This document shows, piece by piece, positions 45,843 through 55,430 of a DNA stretch of 64,000 bases. Source of the stretch: Marinobacter sediminicola (lineage in GTDB: Bacteria; Pseudomonadota; Gammaproteobacteria; Pseudomonadales; Oleiphilaceae); contig NZ_JAVIXR010000001.1 of assembly GCF_031157525.1 (NCBI RefSeq), positions 1 to 64,000 of the forward strand. The letters run 5' to 3'. Below the pieces are notes generated by a model that was not told where the DNA came from, did not search any database, and saw nothing but the letters and a program-made list of their open reading frames with translations. The translations under genes and the position numbers were made by a program. The first letter of the stretch is position 1; the number at the start of each line of letters is the position of its first letter.

Positions 45843-46628
45843 ATGACCCCCATGGAACTCAGTGCAGACATGCTCGGCCAGTGGGTTGGGCAGCACCTTT
45901 GGCCACTGTTTCGCTTGGCCAGCTTTCTGATGGTCATCCCCATTTTCGGTACCCAGTTGGTTCCGGCCAGAGTGCGCTTGGGGCTTGCGCTGTTAATGAC
46001 TATTTTGATTGTACCGATGATTCCAGAAGTGCCAAAAGTCGACGCTCTGAGTGCAGACGCGGTCGTTATCACTCTGCAGCAAATACTGATCGGCGTAGGC
46101 ATGGGATTCGCGTTGACGGCGCTCTGGCAGCTGTTCGTTGTTGCCGGCCAGATGATCGCCATGCAAATGGGCCTCGGCTTCGCCTCCATGGTCGACCCTG
46201 CCAACGGCGTTAACGTGCCTGTACTGGCGCAAATCTACACCATAACCGTTACCTTACTGTTCCTTGCCATGAACGGTCATCTGGTGGCGTTTGAGGTGTT
46301 TATTGAAAGCTTCCGAACCATGCCCATCGGCATGGAAGGCTTGGGCCAGGTAGGTGTATGGGAACTGGCGCACCGCATAAGCTGGATGTTTACGTCTGCC
46401 ATGCTGCTCGCACTACCGGCAGTGACTGCGGTGCTTATTGTCAGCATATCCTTCGGCGTAATGACCCGGGCCGCCCCTCAAATGAACATCTTTGCGTTGG
46501 GCTTCCCAATTGGCCTGATTTTTGGATTGTTTGCTATATGGGTGCTGCACGCCAACTTTCTGCCGCATTTCCAGAACTACACTGAGCAAACCTTTGAGTT
46601 CATGCGGGGCCTTCAGGGGCAACCCTAA
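45843..46628 (+). CDS. fliR: Flagellar export gate protein FliR
   Basis: FliR completes the FliP-FliQ-FliR gate. The product is 261 residues with about six hydrophobic segments and the motif MQMGLGFASMVDPANGVNVPVLAQ. The start is 3 bp behind fliQ, and flhB follows after 22 bp. Confidence 0.95.
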   Translation: MTPMELSADMLGQWVGQHLWPLFRLASFLMVIPIFGTQLVPARVRLGLALLMTILIVPMIPEVPKVDALSADAVVITLQQILIGVGMGFALTALWQLFVVAGQMIAMQMGLGFASMVDPANGVNVPVLAQIYTITVTLLFLAMNGHLVAFEVFIESFRTMPIGMEGLGQVGVWELAHRISWMFTSAMLLALPAVTAVLIVSISFGVMTRAAPQMNIFALGFPIGLIFGLFAIWVLHANFLPHFQNYTEQTFEFMRGLQGQP

Positions 46629-46650
46629 CTGATACGCCAAGAGTTTTAGC

Positions 46651-47787
46651 ATGGCTGAAGAAAACGACAACAGTCAGGAGAAAACCGAAGAGGCCACCCC
46701 CCGAAGGCTCGAAAAAGCCAGGGAGGATGGCCAAACTGCCCGATCAAAAGAGCTGGCCACCATGGCGGTCCTGATTGCTGGGGCTGGCGGTCTGCTGATG
46801 TTCGGGGCGCAACTGGGTGCCTCAATGGAAGCCATCATGCGTGATGCCTTTACTCTGGAACGCTCAGCCATATTCGACACCCGGCACATGAGCATTCAGC
46901 TGATGGCGTCCGCCAAAGAAGCAGCTTGGGCGCTTTCGCCCATTCTTGTTCTCTTGGTCATCGCCGCTATCGCTGGCTCTATAGGCATTGGGGGATTGCT
47001 GTTCAGCGGCAAGGCCATAGCCCCCAAACTCAATCGCATGGACCCCATCAAGGGTCTGGGCCGGATGTTTTCCGCACGCTCCCTGATCGAGCTGGTCAAA
47101 GCCATCGCCAAAGTGGGCCTGGTAATGGCCTTGGCGCTCCTGATTCTGAACGTTCGCACCGAAGATTTACTCTCTATCGCCAATGAGCCGGCAGTGCCCG
47201 CCATGGAGCACGTGCTCTGGACATTGGGTTGGAGTTTTTTCCTGCTCTCGTGTGCCACCATCATCATTGCCATGATCGACGTACCATTCCAGATTTTCGA
47301 CCATCAGAAAAAGCTGCGAATGACCAAGCAGGAAATAAAAGATGAGTACAAAGACAGTGAAGGCAAGCCTGAGGTCAAAGGCAAAATCCGCCAGCTCCAG
47401 CGCGAAATGGCCCAACGCCGCATGATGCAGGACGTGCCCACGGCCGACGTGGTCATCACCAACCCGACTCACTATGCGGTAGCGCTGAAATACGATCCGG
47501 ACTCCATGGGGGCTCCAATGGTTGTGGCAAAAGGCAATGACCAGACGGCCTTCAAAATTATGGAAATTGCCCGCGAGCACAAAGTCGAAATCCTCCGCAC
47601 GCCTCCGCTAACCCGAGCCGTGTACCACAACAGCGACATAGGCGACGAAATCCCCGATGGCCTCTACATGGCCATAGCTCAGGTTCTGGCTTATGTGTTC
47701 CAGCTCCGGCAGTTCCGCAAGGGGCGAGGGCCCAAGCCTGGGATGCCTGATTTGCCGATTCCTTCTGATTTGCGGCGGGATATTTGA
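46651..47787 (+). CDS. flhB: Flagellar export switch protein FlhB
   Basis: FlhB switches export from rod/hook to filament proteins after self-cleavage. Four membrane helices lie at about 30-210, and the cytoplasmic domain carries the autocleavage motif NPTH at 271-274. The N-terminus KTEEATPRRLEKAREDGQ is typical. The length of 378 is normal. It is the last gene of the fliL operon; the repeat element follows. Confidence 0.97.
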   Translation: MAEENDNSQEKTEEATPRRLEKAREDGQTARSKELATMAVLIAGAGGLLMFGAQLGASMEAIMRDAFTLERSAIFDTRHMSIQLMASAKEAAWALSPILVLLVIAAIAGSIGIGGLLFSGKAIAPKLNRMDPIKGLGRMFSARSLIELVKAIAKVGLVMALALLILNVRTEDLLSIANEPAVPAMEHVLWTLGWSFFLLSCATIIIAMIDVPFQIFDHQKKLRMTKQEIKDEYKDSEGKPEVKGKIRQLQREMAQRRMMQDVPTADVVITNPTHYAVALKYDPDSMGAPMVVAKGNDQTAFKIMEIAREHKVEILRTPPLTRAVYHNSDIGDEIPDGLYMAIAQVLAYVFQLRQFRKGRGPKPGMPDLPIPSDLRRDI

Positions 47788-47877
47788 GTTGGGTTTAGCT
47801 GGGTAGTTTTGGGGCAAAGCGGCAGTGGCGGGGCGGTTCAGGGCACGCTATGTCGAGATATCTGAGAAGCCGGATAG

Positions 47878-47985
47878 CCTACGGGTGAGTATCCCTCCCA
47901 AAAATGTCGTAGGCCAAGGACGGCCGAAGACAAGCGCACATGGATGTGCTCGTAGCGGTTTTTGGGAGGGATACTCACCTGTAGG
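47878..47985. repeat. Dispersed repeat copy 2: conserved core with 27-bp inverted arms
   Basis: The arms 47878-47904 and 47959-47985 are inverted repeats that match at 26 of 27 positions (outermost CCTAC/GTAGG, inner CTCCCAAAAA/TTTTTGGGAG). They enclose a 54-nt core that contains the 38-bp sequence also found at 1-38. The core itself holds two smaller palindromes, GGCC-N6-GGCC and GCACAT-GG-ATGTGC. It sits between flhB and the convergent uraA, within the 302-bp gene-free stretch 47788-48089. It may be a REP/MITE-like element or act as an RNA end structure. Confidence 0.8.
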
Positions 47986-48043
47986 TTATCACCCAAGATG
48001 GCAGGCTACAAAAAAGGAGGGTAGGTACAAGGAGGATGAACCA

Positions 48044-48069
48044 CCACCAGTGCCCGAAGGCACCAGTGG
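48044..48069 (-). terminator. UUCG-loop hairpin behind uraA
   Basis: On the minus strand an 11-bp stem CCACTGGTGCC / GGCACTGGTGG (two G-U wobbles in RNA) closes a TTCG tetraloop, 20 nt behind the uraA stop. The T-rich tail is delayed to about 30 nt later, so it may protect the transcript end rather than be a strict intrinsic terminator. Confidence 0.5.
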
Positions 48070-48089
48070 GGCAACAATTAACGCTGAGG

Positions 48090-49346
48090 TCAGTCTTCTT
48101 TGTGTTCGTAAATCGCCTTACCCCATGCTTCGCGGCTGCCCGGAAGAATCAGGTTCAAGATGATGGCCGCAACCGCGCACAGGGCGATACCTTCGAGATG
48201 GCCCAGAACCATGCCGCCAATGCCGAACACCAGAGTTACGCCTACGATAACCAGATTCCGCGCCTGGGATAGATCAACTTGATGGCGGATCAGAGTGCTC
48301 ATGCCTACCACGGCAATAGAACCGAACAGCAAGCACAGAATGCCCCCCATTACCGGTACCGGAATAGTCTGCAGAACCGCACCGAACTTGCCTACGAAGG
48401 CCAACACGATCGCAGTGCAGGCGGCCCACCACATAACCTTCGGGTTAAAGTTACGGGTCAGCATCACAGCGCCGGTTACCTCGGAGTATGTAGTATTCGG
48501 CGGCCCGCCCAGCATGGCGGCAGCACTGGTAGCAAGGCCATCGCCCAGCAGCGTGCGGTGCAGCCCGGGCTTTTCCAGATAGTTTTTGCGGGTCACGTTA
48601 CCGATCGCCAGAACATCCCCGATGTGCTCAATGGCCGGAGCAATGGCCACCGGAATCATGAATAAAATCGCCCCCCAGCTAAACGCTGGTGCCACAAAGT
48701 TGGGAACGGCAAACCAAGGGGCTTGCTGTATAGGCGTAGTATCAACAATGCCTGCAAGTGCAGATAATACATAGCCAACAATCACACCAAACATAATGGG
48801 AATCAGGCGGAAAATGCCCTTAGCCCATACCGAGGCAACAATCGTCACAACCAGTGACGTCATTGCAATCCAAAGAGCTGTAGCCTCTGGTATCAACTGC
48901 ACAGCACCATCGCCGGTGCGGCCTGCCGCCATGTGCACAGCAACAGATGCTAGCCCAAGGCCGATCACCATGATCACCGGGCCGATCACCACAGGGGGCA
49001 ATAGGCGGGTTACAAAGCCGGTTCCTCGCAGCTTTATGGCGCCACTCAGGATGATATAAAGAATACCTGCCGCCATCAGGCCACCCAGGGTTTCCTCAAG
49101 GCCAAACTTGCCCTTGGACGCGATAACAGGCGCGATAAAAGCGAAAGACGAGGCCAGGAAAATAGGAATCTGGCCGCCAGTAACGATATGGAAAATCAGA
49201 GTGCCCACACCGGCAGTGAAAAGGGCAACGTTCGGGTCAAGGCCTGTGATCAGTGGCATCAGAACCAGCGCGCCAAATGCTACGAGGAGCATCTGCGAGC
49301 CGGCAATCGCCTGCTTCCAGACAGGATCCTTAGTGTGGTCTTCCAT
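48090..49346 (-). CDS. uraA: Uracil permease (NCS2 family)
   Basis: It imports uracil with protons across the inner membrane. The 418-residue protein has about 14 hydrophobic segments and family motifs: FLASSFAFIAPV near the start of the transport core, the IAPAIEHIGDVLAIGNVTRKNY segment with the conserved Glu, and GGPPNTTYSEVTGAVMLTR. It lies 2 bp behind upp and is cotranscribed with it, opposite to the flagellar genes. Confidence 0.94.
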   Translation of the reverse strand: MEDHTKDPVWKQAIAGSQMLLVAFGALVLMPLITGLDPNVALFTAGVGTLIFHIVTGGQIPIFLASSFAFIAPVIASKGKFGLEETLGGLMAAGILYIILSGAIKLRGTGFVTRLLPPVVIGPVIMVIGLGLASVAVHMAAGRTGDGAVQLIPEATALWIAMTSLVVTIVASVWAKGIFRLIPIMFGVIVGYVLSALAGIVDTTPIQQAPWFAVPNFVAPAFSWGAILFMIPVAIAPAIEHIGDVLAIGNVTRKNYLEKPGLHRTLLGDGLATSAAAMLGGPPNTTYSEVTGAVMLTRNFNPKVMWWAACTAIVLAFVGKFGAVLQTIPVPVMGGILCLLFGSIAVVGMSTLIRHQVDLSQARNLVIVGVTLVFGIGGMVLGHLEGIALCAVAAIILNLILPGSREAWGKAIYEHKED

Positions 49347-49348
49347 GA

Positions 49349-49987
49349 TTAAACGTCCTTCTGCTTGGTGCCGAAAATTTTGTCGCCGGCATCGCCAAGC
49401 CCGGGCAGGATGTAGCCTTTCTCGTTCAGGCCATCGTCTACAGACGCGGTGTAAATGGATACATCCGGGTGCGCGTCCAGAACCTTCTTGATACCCTCGG
49501 GCGCTGCTACCAGTACCAGGGCACGAATTTCAGTGCTTCCGGCTTTTTTGAGAACGTCGATGGTGGAAATCATTGAGCCACCCGTCGCAACCATAGGGTC
49601 TACGATCAAAGCCATGCGCTGATCCAATTCACCCACCAGCTTTTCCAGATAGGTATTGGCTTCCAGAGTTTCCTCATTACGGATCTGGCCTACCACGCTC
49701 ACTCGGGCAACCGGAATCAGGCTGAGTACACCATCCAGCATGCCGAGCCCAGCTCGCAGAATGGGAACGATAGTGATTTTTTTGCCCTGAATTTGTTCAA
49801 CGCTAACCGGGCCAGCCCAGCCATCTATCGTTTTTTCCTGCAGGCTGAAATCCTTGGTTGCTTCATACGTCAGCAAAGCCCCGACTTCCTGGGCCAATTC
49901 ACGAAAATTCTTGGTGCTGATCTCTGCGCGGCGCATCAAGCCGAGTTTGTGTCTGATCAGGGGGTGTCTTACCTCGTGGACTGGCAT
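49349..49987 (-). CDS. upp: Uracil phosphoribosyltransferase
   Basis: Upp makes UMP from uracil and PRPP in pyrimidine salvage. The PRPP-binding motif is [13 protein letters not shown], and the C-terminal uracil-binding [17 protein letters not shown] segment is complete. The length of 212 is normal. It is the first gene of upp-uraA and is divergent from flhA. Confidence 0.97.
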   Translation of the reverse strand: MPVHEVRHPLIRHKLGLMRRAEISTKNFRELAQEVGALLTYEATKDFSLQEKTIDGWAGPVSVEQIQGKKITIVPILRAGLGMLDGVLSLIPVARVSVVGQIRNEETLEANTYLEKLVGELDQRMALIVDPMVATGGSMISTIDVLKKAGSTEIRALVLVAAPEGIKKVLDAHPDVSIYTASVDDGLNEKGYILPGLGDAGDKIFGTKQKDV

Positions 49988-50112
49988 GGGCTCACCTGTT
50001 TTCTGGGTCTGGGGTTAAAGGGTTGTGTTGCAGTTTAGTGGCGCAAGGATACCGCATCTTACAGGGTGAGTCAGGCACCGGAAGTCAGCTTGTGAATGAA
50101 ATACTGTGCAGG

Positions 50113-50129
50113 CTGGTACGGATCTTGCG
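50113..50129 (+). promoter_or_regulatory. sigma54 promoter of flhA operon
   Basis: CTGGTACGGATCTTGCG has GG (50115-50116) and GC (50127-50128) at the right spacing with two mismatches to consensus. It is 84 bp before flhA and would drive flhA-flhF-fleN-fliA. Confidence 0.75.
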
Positions 50130-50212
50130 GTAACAGGGTAAAAGATACGTATGTGTCAGAATCTCGACCATGAAAACGCCTTCAGAATCAGTAAATCGGA
50201 GTAGCTTAGGGC

Positions 50213-52393
50213 ATGGACAGAGCTTTAGTCCTCAGTAACGTCAAATCCCTGACGCGGGGTAACCTCGGCGTACCCATTATGCTGATGGGATTGCTGGGCA
50301 TGATGATACTGCCCATGCCGGCGTTTTTGCTGGACGTATTCTTCACCTTCAACATTACGCTCTCCATAGTCATTCTTCTGGTGTGTGTTTATGCCTTGCG
50401 CCCCATGGAGTTTGCGTCTTTTCCAACGGTACTGCTGGTTGCGACTCTGTTGCGGCTTGCCCTGAACGTGGCATCTACCCGAATTGTATTGCTGGAGGGG
50501 CATGAGGGCGGTGATGCGGCGGGTAAGGTTATTGAATCCTTCGGTGCCGTTCTGATCGGTGGTAACTACGCGGTGGGTCTCGTGGTGTTCGCCATTTTGA
50601 TGATCATTAACTTCCTCGTGGTGACCAAAGGTGCTGGTCGGGTTTCGGAAGTGAGCGCCCGGTTCACCCTGGACGCCATGCCTGGCAAGCAGATGGCCAT
50701 TGATGCCGACCTGAACGCAGGCCTGGTTAATCAGGACGAAGCAAAACACCGTCGCGAAGAAATCGCCCAAGAGGCGGATTTCTACGGCTCCATGGACGGT
50801 GCCTCGAAGTTTGTTAAAGGTGATGCGGTTGCCGGTTTGCTGATTCTTGCAATCAACATCATTGGCGGTGTTGCCATTGGCATGATTCAGCATGGCCTCG
50901 ATTTTGGGCTTGCAATGGAACGCTACGCCTTGCTCACCATTGGTGACGGCCTGGTTGCCCAGATCCCTTCACTGCTGCTCTCTACCTCCGCTGCCATCAT
51001 GGTTACCCGTGTTACTTCCAGCCAGGATATGGGTGGGCAGATACTTCAGCAGATGTTCAGTGCGCCAAAAGCCCTGGCGATTGCTGCCGGCATTCTGATA
51101 TTGCTTGGTTTGATTCCCGGTATGCCCCACGTGGCCTTCCTTGGTCTTGGCGGGATTGCAGCGGGGAGTGCCTGGTATATCTGGAAAAAAGACAGTCAAA
51201 CAGTGGAAGAGGGGGGTATGTTTCCTAGCCGCGGAGGCGCGGGTGTTGTGTCTGGCCCTGGTGGGCGTGACTTGCCGCTAACCGGTGATATGGGTGGTGA
51301 TCCGGGGCGTCAGTTACCCGCGCCGGGCGAAACTCGCGAGCTGGGTTGGGACGACGTAGCTACGGTTGATATTGTCGGGCTGGAGGTGGGTTACCGCCTG
51401 ATTCCGTTGGTCGATAGAACCCAGGGCGGTCAGTTGCTTAGCCGTATAAAAGGCGTGCGTAAAAAACTGTCTCAGGATTTGGGGTTCCTGATGCCCTCCG
51501 TGCATATTCGCGACAACCTGGATCTGATGCCGAACGTTTACCGCATCACGTTGATGGGAGTAACCATCGCGGAGGCGGATATCCACCCTGATCGCGAACT
51601 GGCGATCGATCCGGGTCAGGTGTTCGGAAAAATCGAAGGTATAGAGGGAAAGGATCCTGCTTTTGGTCTGGATGCGAGCTGGATTGAGCCTGAAAAGAAA
51701 GATCAGGCGCAGACGCTCGGTTATACAGTGGTGGATGCCAGCACGGTTGTTGCAACCCATCTGAATCAGGTTCTGCAAAAGCATGCCCACGAACTGTTGG
51801 GGCACGAAGAAGTGCAGAAGTGGCTGGATCAGCTCGAAAAGGCCTCGCCCAAGCTGGCAGAGGAGCTGGTGCCGACCACTGTGTCTATCAGCCTCCTGCT
51901 GAAAGTTCTGCAGAACCTCCTCAAAGAAGAAGTCCCCATCCGGGATATGCGTTCCATTGCTGAATCCATGGTGAACGTGCATCCAAAGAGCCAGGATCCA
52001 AAATTATTGACCACGGTGGCGCGTCAGTCTCTGCGCAGGATGATTATCCAAAGCATCTGTGGCAACGACTCGGAGATACCGGTAATTACCTTGGATCCGG
52101 ATTTGGAACAGTTATTGCTTAAGTCTGTTCAGCAGAGTCAACAATCTGGCGGGTTGGAAGATATAGGCCTGGTTCTGGAACCGAATATGGTGGAGAAGCT
52201 GCAACGCTCATTACAAGACAGCGTGCAGCGCCAGGAGATGCTGGGTAAGCCCGCCATCCTGCTGGTATCCGGGCCCTTGCGGCCAGTGCTCGCAAAGTTT
52301 GCCAGTTACGGTGTGGAGCGGCTGCATGTGCTCTCCTACCAGGAAATACCGGATAACAAACAAATAACGATCGTGGCGTCCGTGGGCCAATAG
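50213..52393 (+). CDS. flhA: Flagellar export gate protein FlhA
   Basis: FlhA is the large nonameric export gate component that uses proton motive force and docks chaperones. It has eight hydrophobic segments in the first about 330 residues with the conserved FHIPEP signature region (FASFPTVLLVATLLRLALNVASTRIVL) and a large cytoplasmic domain. The length of 726 is a little above the usual 690-710, largely from a Gly-rich linker near residues 335-375. Confidence 0.96.
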   Translation: MDRALVLSNVKSLTRGNLGVPIMLMGLLGMMILPMPAFLLDVFFTFNITLSIVILLVCVYALRPMEFASFPTVLLVATLLRLALNVASTRIVLLEGHEGGDAAGKVIESFGAVLIGGNYAVGLVVFAILMIINFLVVTKGAGRVSEVSARFTLDAMPGKQMAIDADLNAGLVNQDEAKHRREEIAQEADFYGSMDGASKFVKGDAVAGLLILAINIIGGVAIGMIQHGLDFGLAMERYALLTIGDGLVAQIPSLLLSTSAAIMVTRVTSSQDMGGQILQQMFSAPKALAIAAGILILLGLIPGMPHVAFLGLGGIAAGSAWYIWKKDSQTVEEGGMFPSRGGAGVVSGPGGRDLPLTGDMGGDPGRQLPAPGETRELGWDDVATVDIVGLEVGYRLIPLVDRTQGGQLLSRIKGVRKKLSQDLGFLMPSVHIRDNLDLMPNVYRITLMGVTIAEADIHPDRELAIDPGQVFGKIEGIEGKDPAFGLDASWIEPEKKDQAQTLGYTVVDASTVVATHLNQVLQKHAHELLGHEEVQKWLDQLEKASPKLAEELVPTTVSISLLLKVLQNLLKEEVPIRDMRSIAESMVNVHPKSQDPKLLTTVARQSLRRMIIQSICGNDSEIPVITLDPDLEQLLLKSVQQSQQSGGLEDIGLVLEPNMVEKLQRSLQDSVQRQEMLGKPAILLVSGPLRPVLAKFASYGVERLHVLSYQEIPDNKQITIVASVGQ

Positions 52394-52453
52394 GCTGGCG
52401 GATGAAAGAACGGGCAGCTCAGATAGAGTGTGGCCGGTGGAGGATGCAATATC

Positions 52454-53770
52454 ATGAAAGTTAAACGTTTTTTTGCCAAAAGCATGGCCGAGGCGCTAAA
52501 GCAGGTTAGCGAGCAAATGGGGCCTGATGCTGTCATCCTTTCCAATCGCCGTGTAGACGGTGGCGTCGAGATCGTCACTGCGCTGGACTACGACGAGAAT
52601 ATGGCGCGCCAGAGTTTGGGCGCCGAGGCCAGTGAGGCCACCAATGGCGCCCGCCTTGCAGAAATGCAGGCAGAGCGACATCGCCGGTTGGAGGATGAGC
52701 TGAGCCGTTCCCGTTCCCGTATTCGCGACGTGCGTGAAAGTCGCGCCGCGCGAGGTCAGGGCTATGCTGATGCGTCATTTGCAGAGCTGCACGGGGGTGC
52801 GAGTGACGATTTTTCAGAGCCGCTGAGCCAAAGTCCCGCTAATACAAACTATTCCGATGAGCTTGCGCGCATGCGTGCGGAAATCAGCTCGTTGCGGGAT
52901 CTAATGAGTGGCCAGCCTGGTGAGCCGGAGAAACCCGGTATCAATGCGGTTCAGCAGCGGCTTGCAGAACGACTTCAGGAATTTGGTCTTGGTACGGACC
53001 TGGCAGGTTCGCTCTCCCGTCGCCACAAAGGCGGCAAGCTGGAAGACGGATGGAAGCAGTCACTGAAAATGCTCGTTGCGGGCATACGCACTCCCAGTCA
53101 GGAATGGCTTGACGAAGGCGGTGTATACGCATTGGTTGGCCCTACAGGTTCTGGAAAAACAACCACCATAGGTAAGCTTGCAGCGCGTTATGTGCTGAAA
53201 CACGGTGCCGATTCAATCGCCCTGGTTACGACAGATAGATATCGGGTTGCGGCCCATGAACAGCTTTTTGTATTTGGTCGTATTTTGAATGTGCCGGTGC
53301 GAGTGGTGGATGAAAGCAACACCCTTGACGATATTCTTGATGAGCTGTCAGACCGGCACTTGGTGTTGATTGATACTGCGGGTCTAACCAGCACAGATAG
53401 AGGGTATCAGGAGCAGTTGGCAGAGTTGGCCCGTAGTCATCATAAGATCCGGACACACTTGGTGGTTTCTGCAACCAGCCAGCCGCGTATTATGAAATCC
53501 GTCTGGCATTGCTATAAGATGGCAGGTCTTACAGGCTGTGTGATGACCAAGATTGACGAAGCCCTGACTCTGGGCGAATCTTTGGGCTTTGTGATGGAAA
53601 CAGGGTTGCCGGTTGCCTACTACACAGATGGACAAAAAATCCCGGGGGATCTGCATCATGCCGAAGCAGTTCCGCTTGTTCGTTTAGGCGTCGAGCGCCT
53701 GAAAATGCTTCAGCAGCAGGCAGCGGCAGAGACGTTGCCTGGCACAGAGCGCCCGCGGGAAATTGCGTGA
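52454..53770 (+). CDS. flhF: Polar flagellar GTPase FlhF
   Basis: FlhF, an SRP-type GTPase, places the flagellum at the cell pole. ATG 52454 is chosen with GGAGG 10 bp upstream. The N-terminal MKVKRFFAKSMAEALKQVSEQMGPDAVILSNRR is characteristic; a variable linker (about 60-170) follows, then the NG domain with G1 GPTGSGKTT at 229-237, VTTDRYRVAAHEQL and LIDTAGL. The length of 438 is normal. fleN follows 72 bp later. Confidence 0.96.
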   Translation: MKVKRFFAKSMAEALKQVSEQMGPDAVILSNRRVDGGVEIVTALDYDENMARQSLGAEASEATNGARLAEMQAERHRRLEDELSRSRSRIRDVRESRAARGQGYADASFAELHGGASDDFSEPLSQSPANTNYSDELARMRAEISSLRDLMSGQPGEPEKPGINAVQQRLAERLQEFGLGTDLAGSLSRRHKGGKLEDGWKQSLKMLVAGIRTPSQEWLDEGGVYALVGPTGSGKTTTIGKLAARYVLKHGADSIALVTTDRYRVAAHEQLFVFGRILNVPVRVVDESNTLDDILDELSDRHLVLIDTAGLTSTDRGYQEQLAELARSHHKIRTHLVVSATSQPRIMKSVWHCYKMAGLTGCVMTKIDEALTLGESLGFVMETGLPVAYYTDGQKIPGDLHHAEAVPLVRLGVERLKMLQQQAAAETLPGTERPREIA

Positions 53771-53842
53771 GGCTCTGAAGTTCCGAGTTGTATCCGGCTA
53801 TGAACCATATCCGGTTAATCCTGGCGAGAGATTATAAACAGT

Positions 53843-54655
53843 ATGAGCAAAGCACATCCGGTACAGGTGATCGCGGTTTCCGGCGGCAAGGGCGGGGTCG
53901 GCAAGAGCAATATTTCAGTTAATCTTGGCATCGCTCTGGCTCAAAAAGGCAGGCGCGTTGTGTTGCTCGATGCCGATCTGGGCCTGGGAAATCTTGATGT
54001 GCTGCTCGGGGTAACCGCCAATCGTACCTTGCAGGATGTTTTGGCAGGAGAATGTGACCTCCGGGACGTTCTGGTAAATGGCCCTGGCGGGGTGAAGATT
54101 GTACCGGCATCTTCCGGAACCCAGCGCATGACTCAGCTCAGTCCCATGGAACACGCGGGCCTGATTAACGCATTCAGCGAGCTGGGCGATCAAATTGATG
54201 TGCTTATTGTGGATACAGCGGCCGGGATTTCAGAGTCTGTTGTAAGTTTTTTGCGGGCCTCGCAAGAACTGCTGTTGGTGGTGTGCGATGAGCCCACATC
54301 CATAACGGATGCCTACGCTCTGATTAAGCTGATGAACCGTGATTACGGTACTAATCGCTTCCGCATCCTTGCCAATCAGGTGAGTAGTGAGCAGGAAGGC
54401 CGCCATTTATTTGAAAAAATAACCCGGGTAACCGAACGATTTCTCGATGTGGCACTACAATATGTAGGTATGGTGCCCTACGACGAAGCTGTGAAGAAAG
54501 CCGTTCAGCGCCAGAAAGCCGTGCTGGATGCATACCCCCGAGCCAAAGCGTCGCTTGCGATCAAGGCACTGGCTGACAAGGTAGAAAGCTGGCCACTGCC
54601 TTCATCACCCCGCGGACACTTGGAGTTTTTTGTGGAGCGGCTCGTCGAAGTCTGA
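53843..54655 (+). CDS. fleN: Flagellar number regulator FleN (MinD-like ATPase)
   Basis: FleN (FlhG) limits flagellar number and restrains FleQ. The deviant Walker A SGGKGGVGKS is at 13-22, followed by VVLLDADLGLGNLDVLLG and DVLIVDTAAGIS. The length of 270 is normal. The fliA start lies 31 bp behind its stop. FlhF with FleN predicts a single or few polar flagella. Confidence 0.96.
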   Translation: MSKAHPVQVIAVSGGKGGVGKSNISVNLGIALAQKGRRVVLLDADLGLGNLDVLLGVTANRTLQDVLAGECDLRDVLVNGPGGVKIVPASSGTQRMTQLSPMEHAGLINAFSELGDQIDVLIVDTAAGISESVVSFLRASQELLLVVCDEPTSITDAYALIKLMNRDYGTNRFRILANQVSSEQEGRHLFEKITRVTERFLDVALQYVGMVPYDEAVKKAVQRQKAVLDAYPRAKASLAIKALADKVESWPLPSSPRGHLEFFVERLVEV

Positions 54656-54686
54656 AACGGATCCCGTAAAAAATAAAACCGGATGC

Positions 54687-55430
54687 ATGACATTGGCGAA
54701 AAACCTGGGAATTTATCATCAGGCTGGTGTGAAAAGTCCCTCGGACCTCATAGAAACTCACGCCCCCCTGGTAAAGAAAATCGCACTTCATCTTTTGGCT
54801 CGGCTACCGGCCTCGGTGCAGCTCGACGACCTCATGCAGGCGGGCATGATCGGGTTGTTGGAGGCCGCACAGCGCTATAGTTCGACCAAAGGCGCAACCT
54901 TTGAAACCTATGCAGGAATTCGCATCCGTGGATCCATGGTGGATGAAATTCGCAAAGGCGACTGGGTGCCGCGCTCTGTTCACCGAAACGCCCGTCGTGT
55001 CGCCCGTGCAATCAAGGCCGTAGAAGATCGAGAGGGTCGCGAAGCCCAAGACTTTGAAGTGGCCGAAAAGCTCGATATGGAGCTTTCGGAGTACCACGCC
55101 ACTCTGGCCGACACCAATAGCGGACGGCTTTTTAGTCTTGATGAGCTCAATGAATCCGGTGAGCTGCCGATAGAAGAAACAGAGGCCCGGGATAATCCGC
55201 TGGATGATCTCACATCTGATTCGTTTCGCAGCAACCTGGCGGCCGAGATTGAGCTGCTTCCCGAGCGGGAAAAGCTTGTGCTGAGCCTGTATTACACGGA
55301 AGAGCTCAACCTCAAAGAGATTGGCGCTGTGTTGGGTGTCAGTGAAAGTAGAGTTAGCCAGATTCACAGTCAGGCCGCGTTGAGATTGCGTGGAAGGCTG
55401 TCCGAGTGGCGCCTTGAGGAGCACAGCTAG
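54687..55430 (+). CDS. fliA: Flagellar sigma factor FliA (sigma28)
   Basis: FliA directs RNA polymerase to late flagellar and chemotaxis promoters. ATG 54687 is chosen because the longer version would start inside fleN. The 247-residue product has region 2 (LDDLMQAGMIGLLEAAQRYSSTKGATFETYAGIRIRGSMVDEIRKGDWVPRS), region 3 and region 4 (LNLKEIGAVLGVSESRVSQIHSQA). A candidate target is present in this window before parC. Confidence 0.96.
   Translation: MTLAKNLGIYHQAGVKSPSDLIETHAPLVKKIALHLLARLPASVQLDDLMQAGMIGLLEAAQRYSSTKGATFETYAGIRIRGSMVDEIRKGDWVPRSVHRNARRVARAIKAVEDREGREAQDFEVAEKLDMELSEYHATLADTNSGRLFSLDELNESGELPIEETEARDNPLDDLTSDSFRSNLAAEIELLPEREKLVLSLYYTEELNLKEIGAVLGVSESRVSQIHSQAALRLRGRLSEWRLEEHS

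Noticed and set aside
47825-48163. Open frame of 112 codons through the repeat element
   Set aside because: It encodes the inverted repeat and its core, overlaps the end of uraA on the other strand and has no ribosome-binding site.
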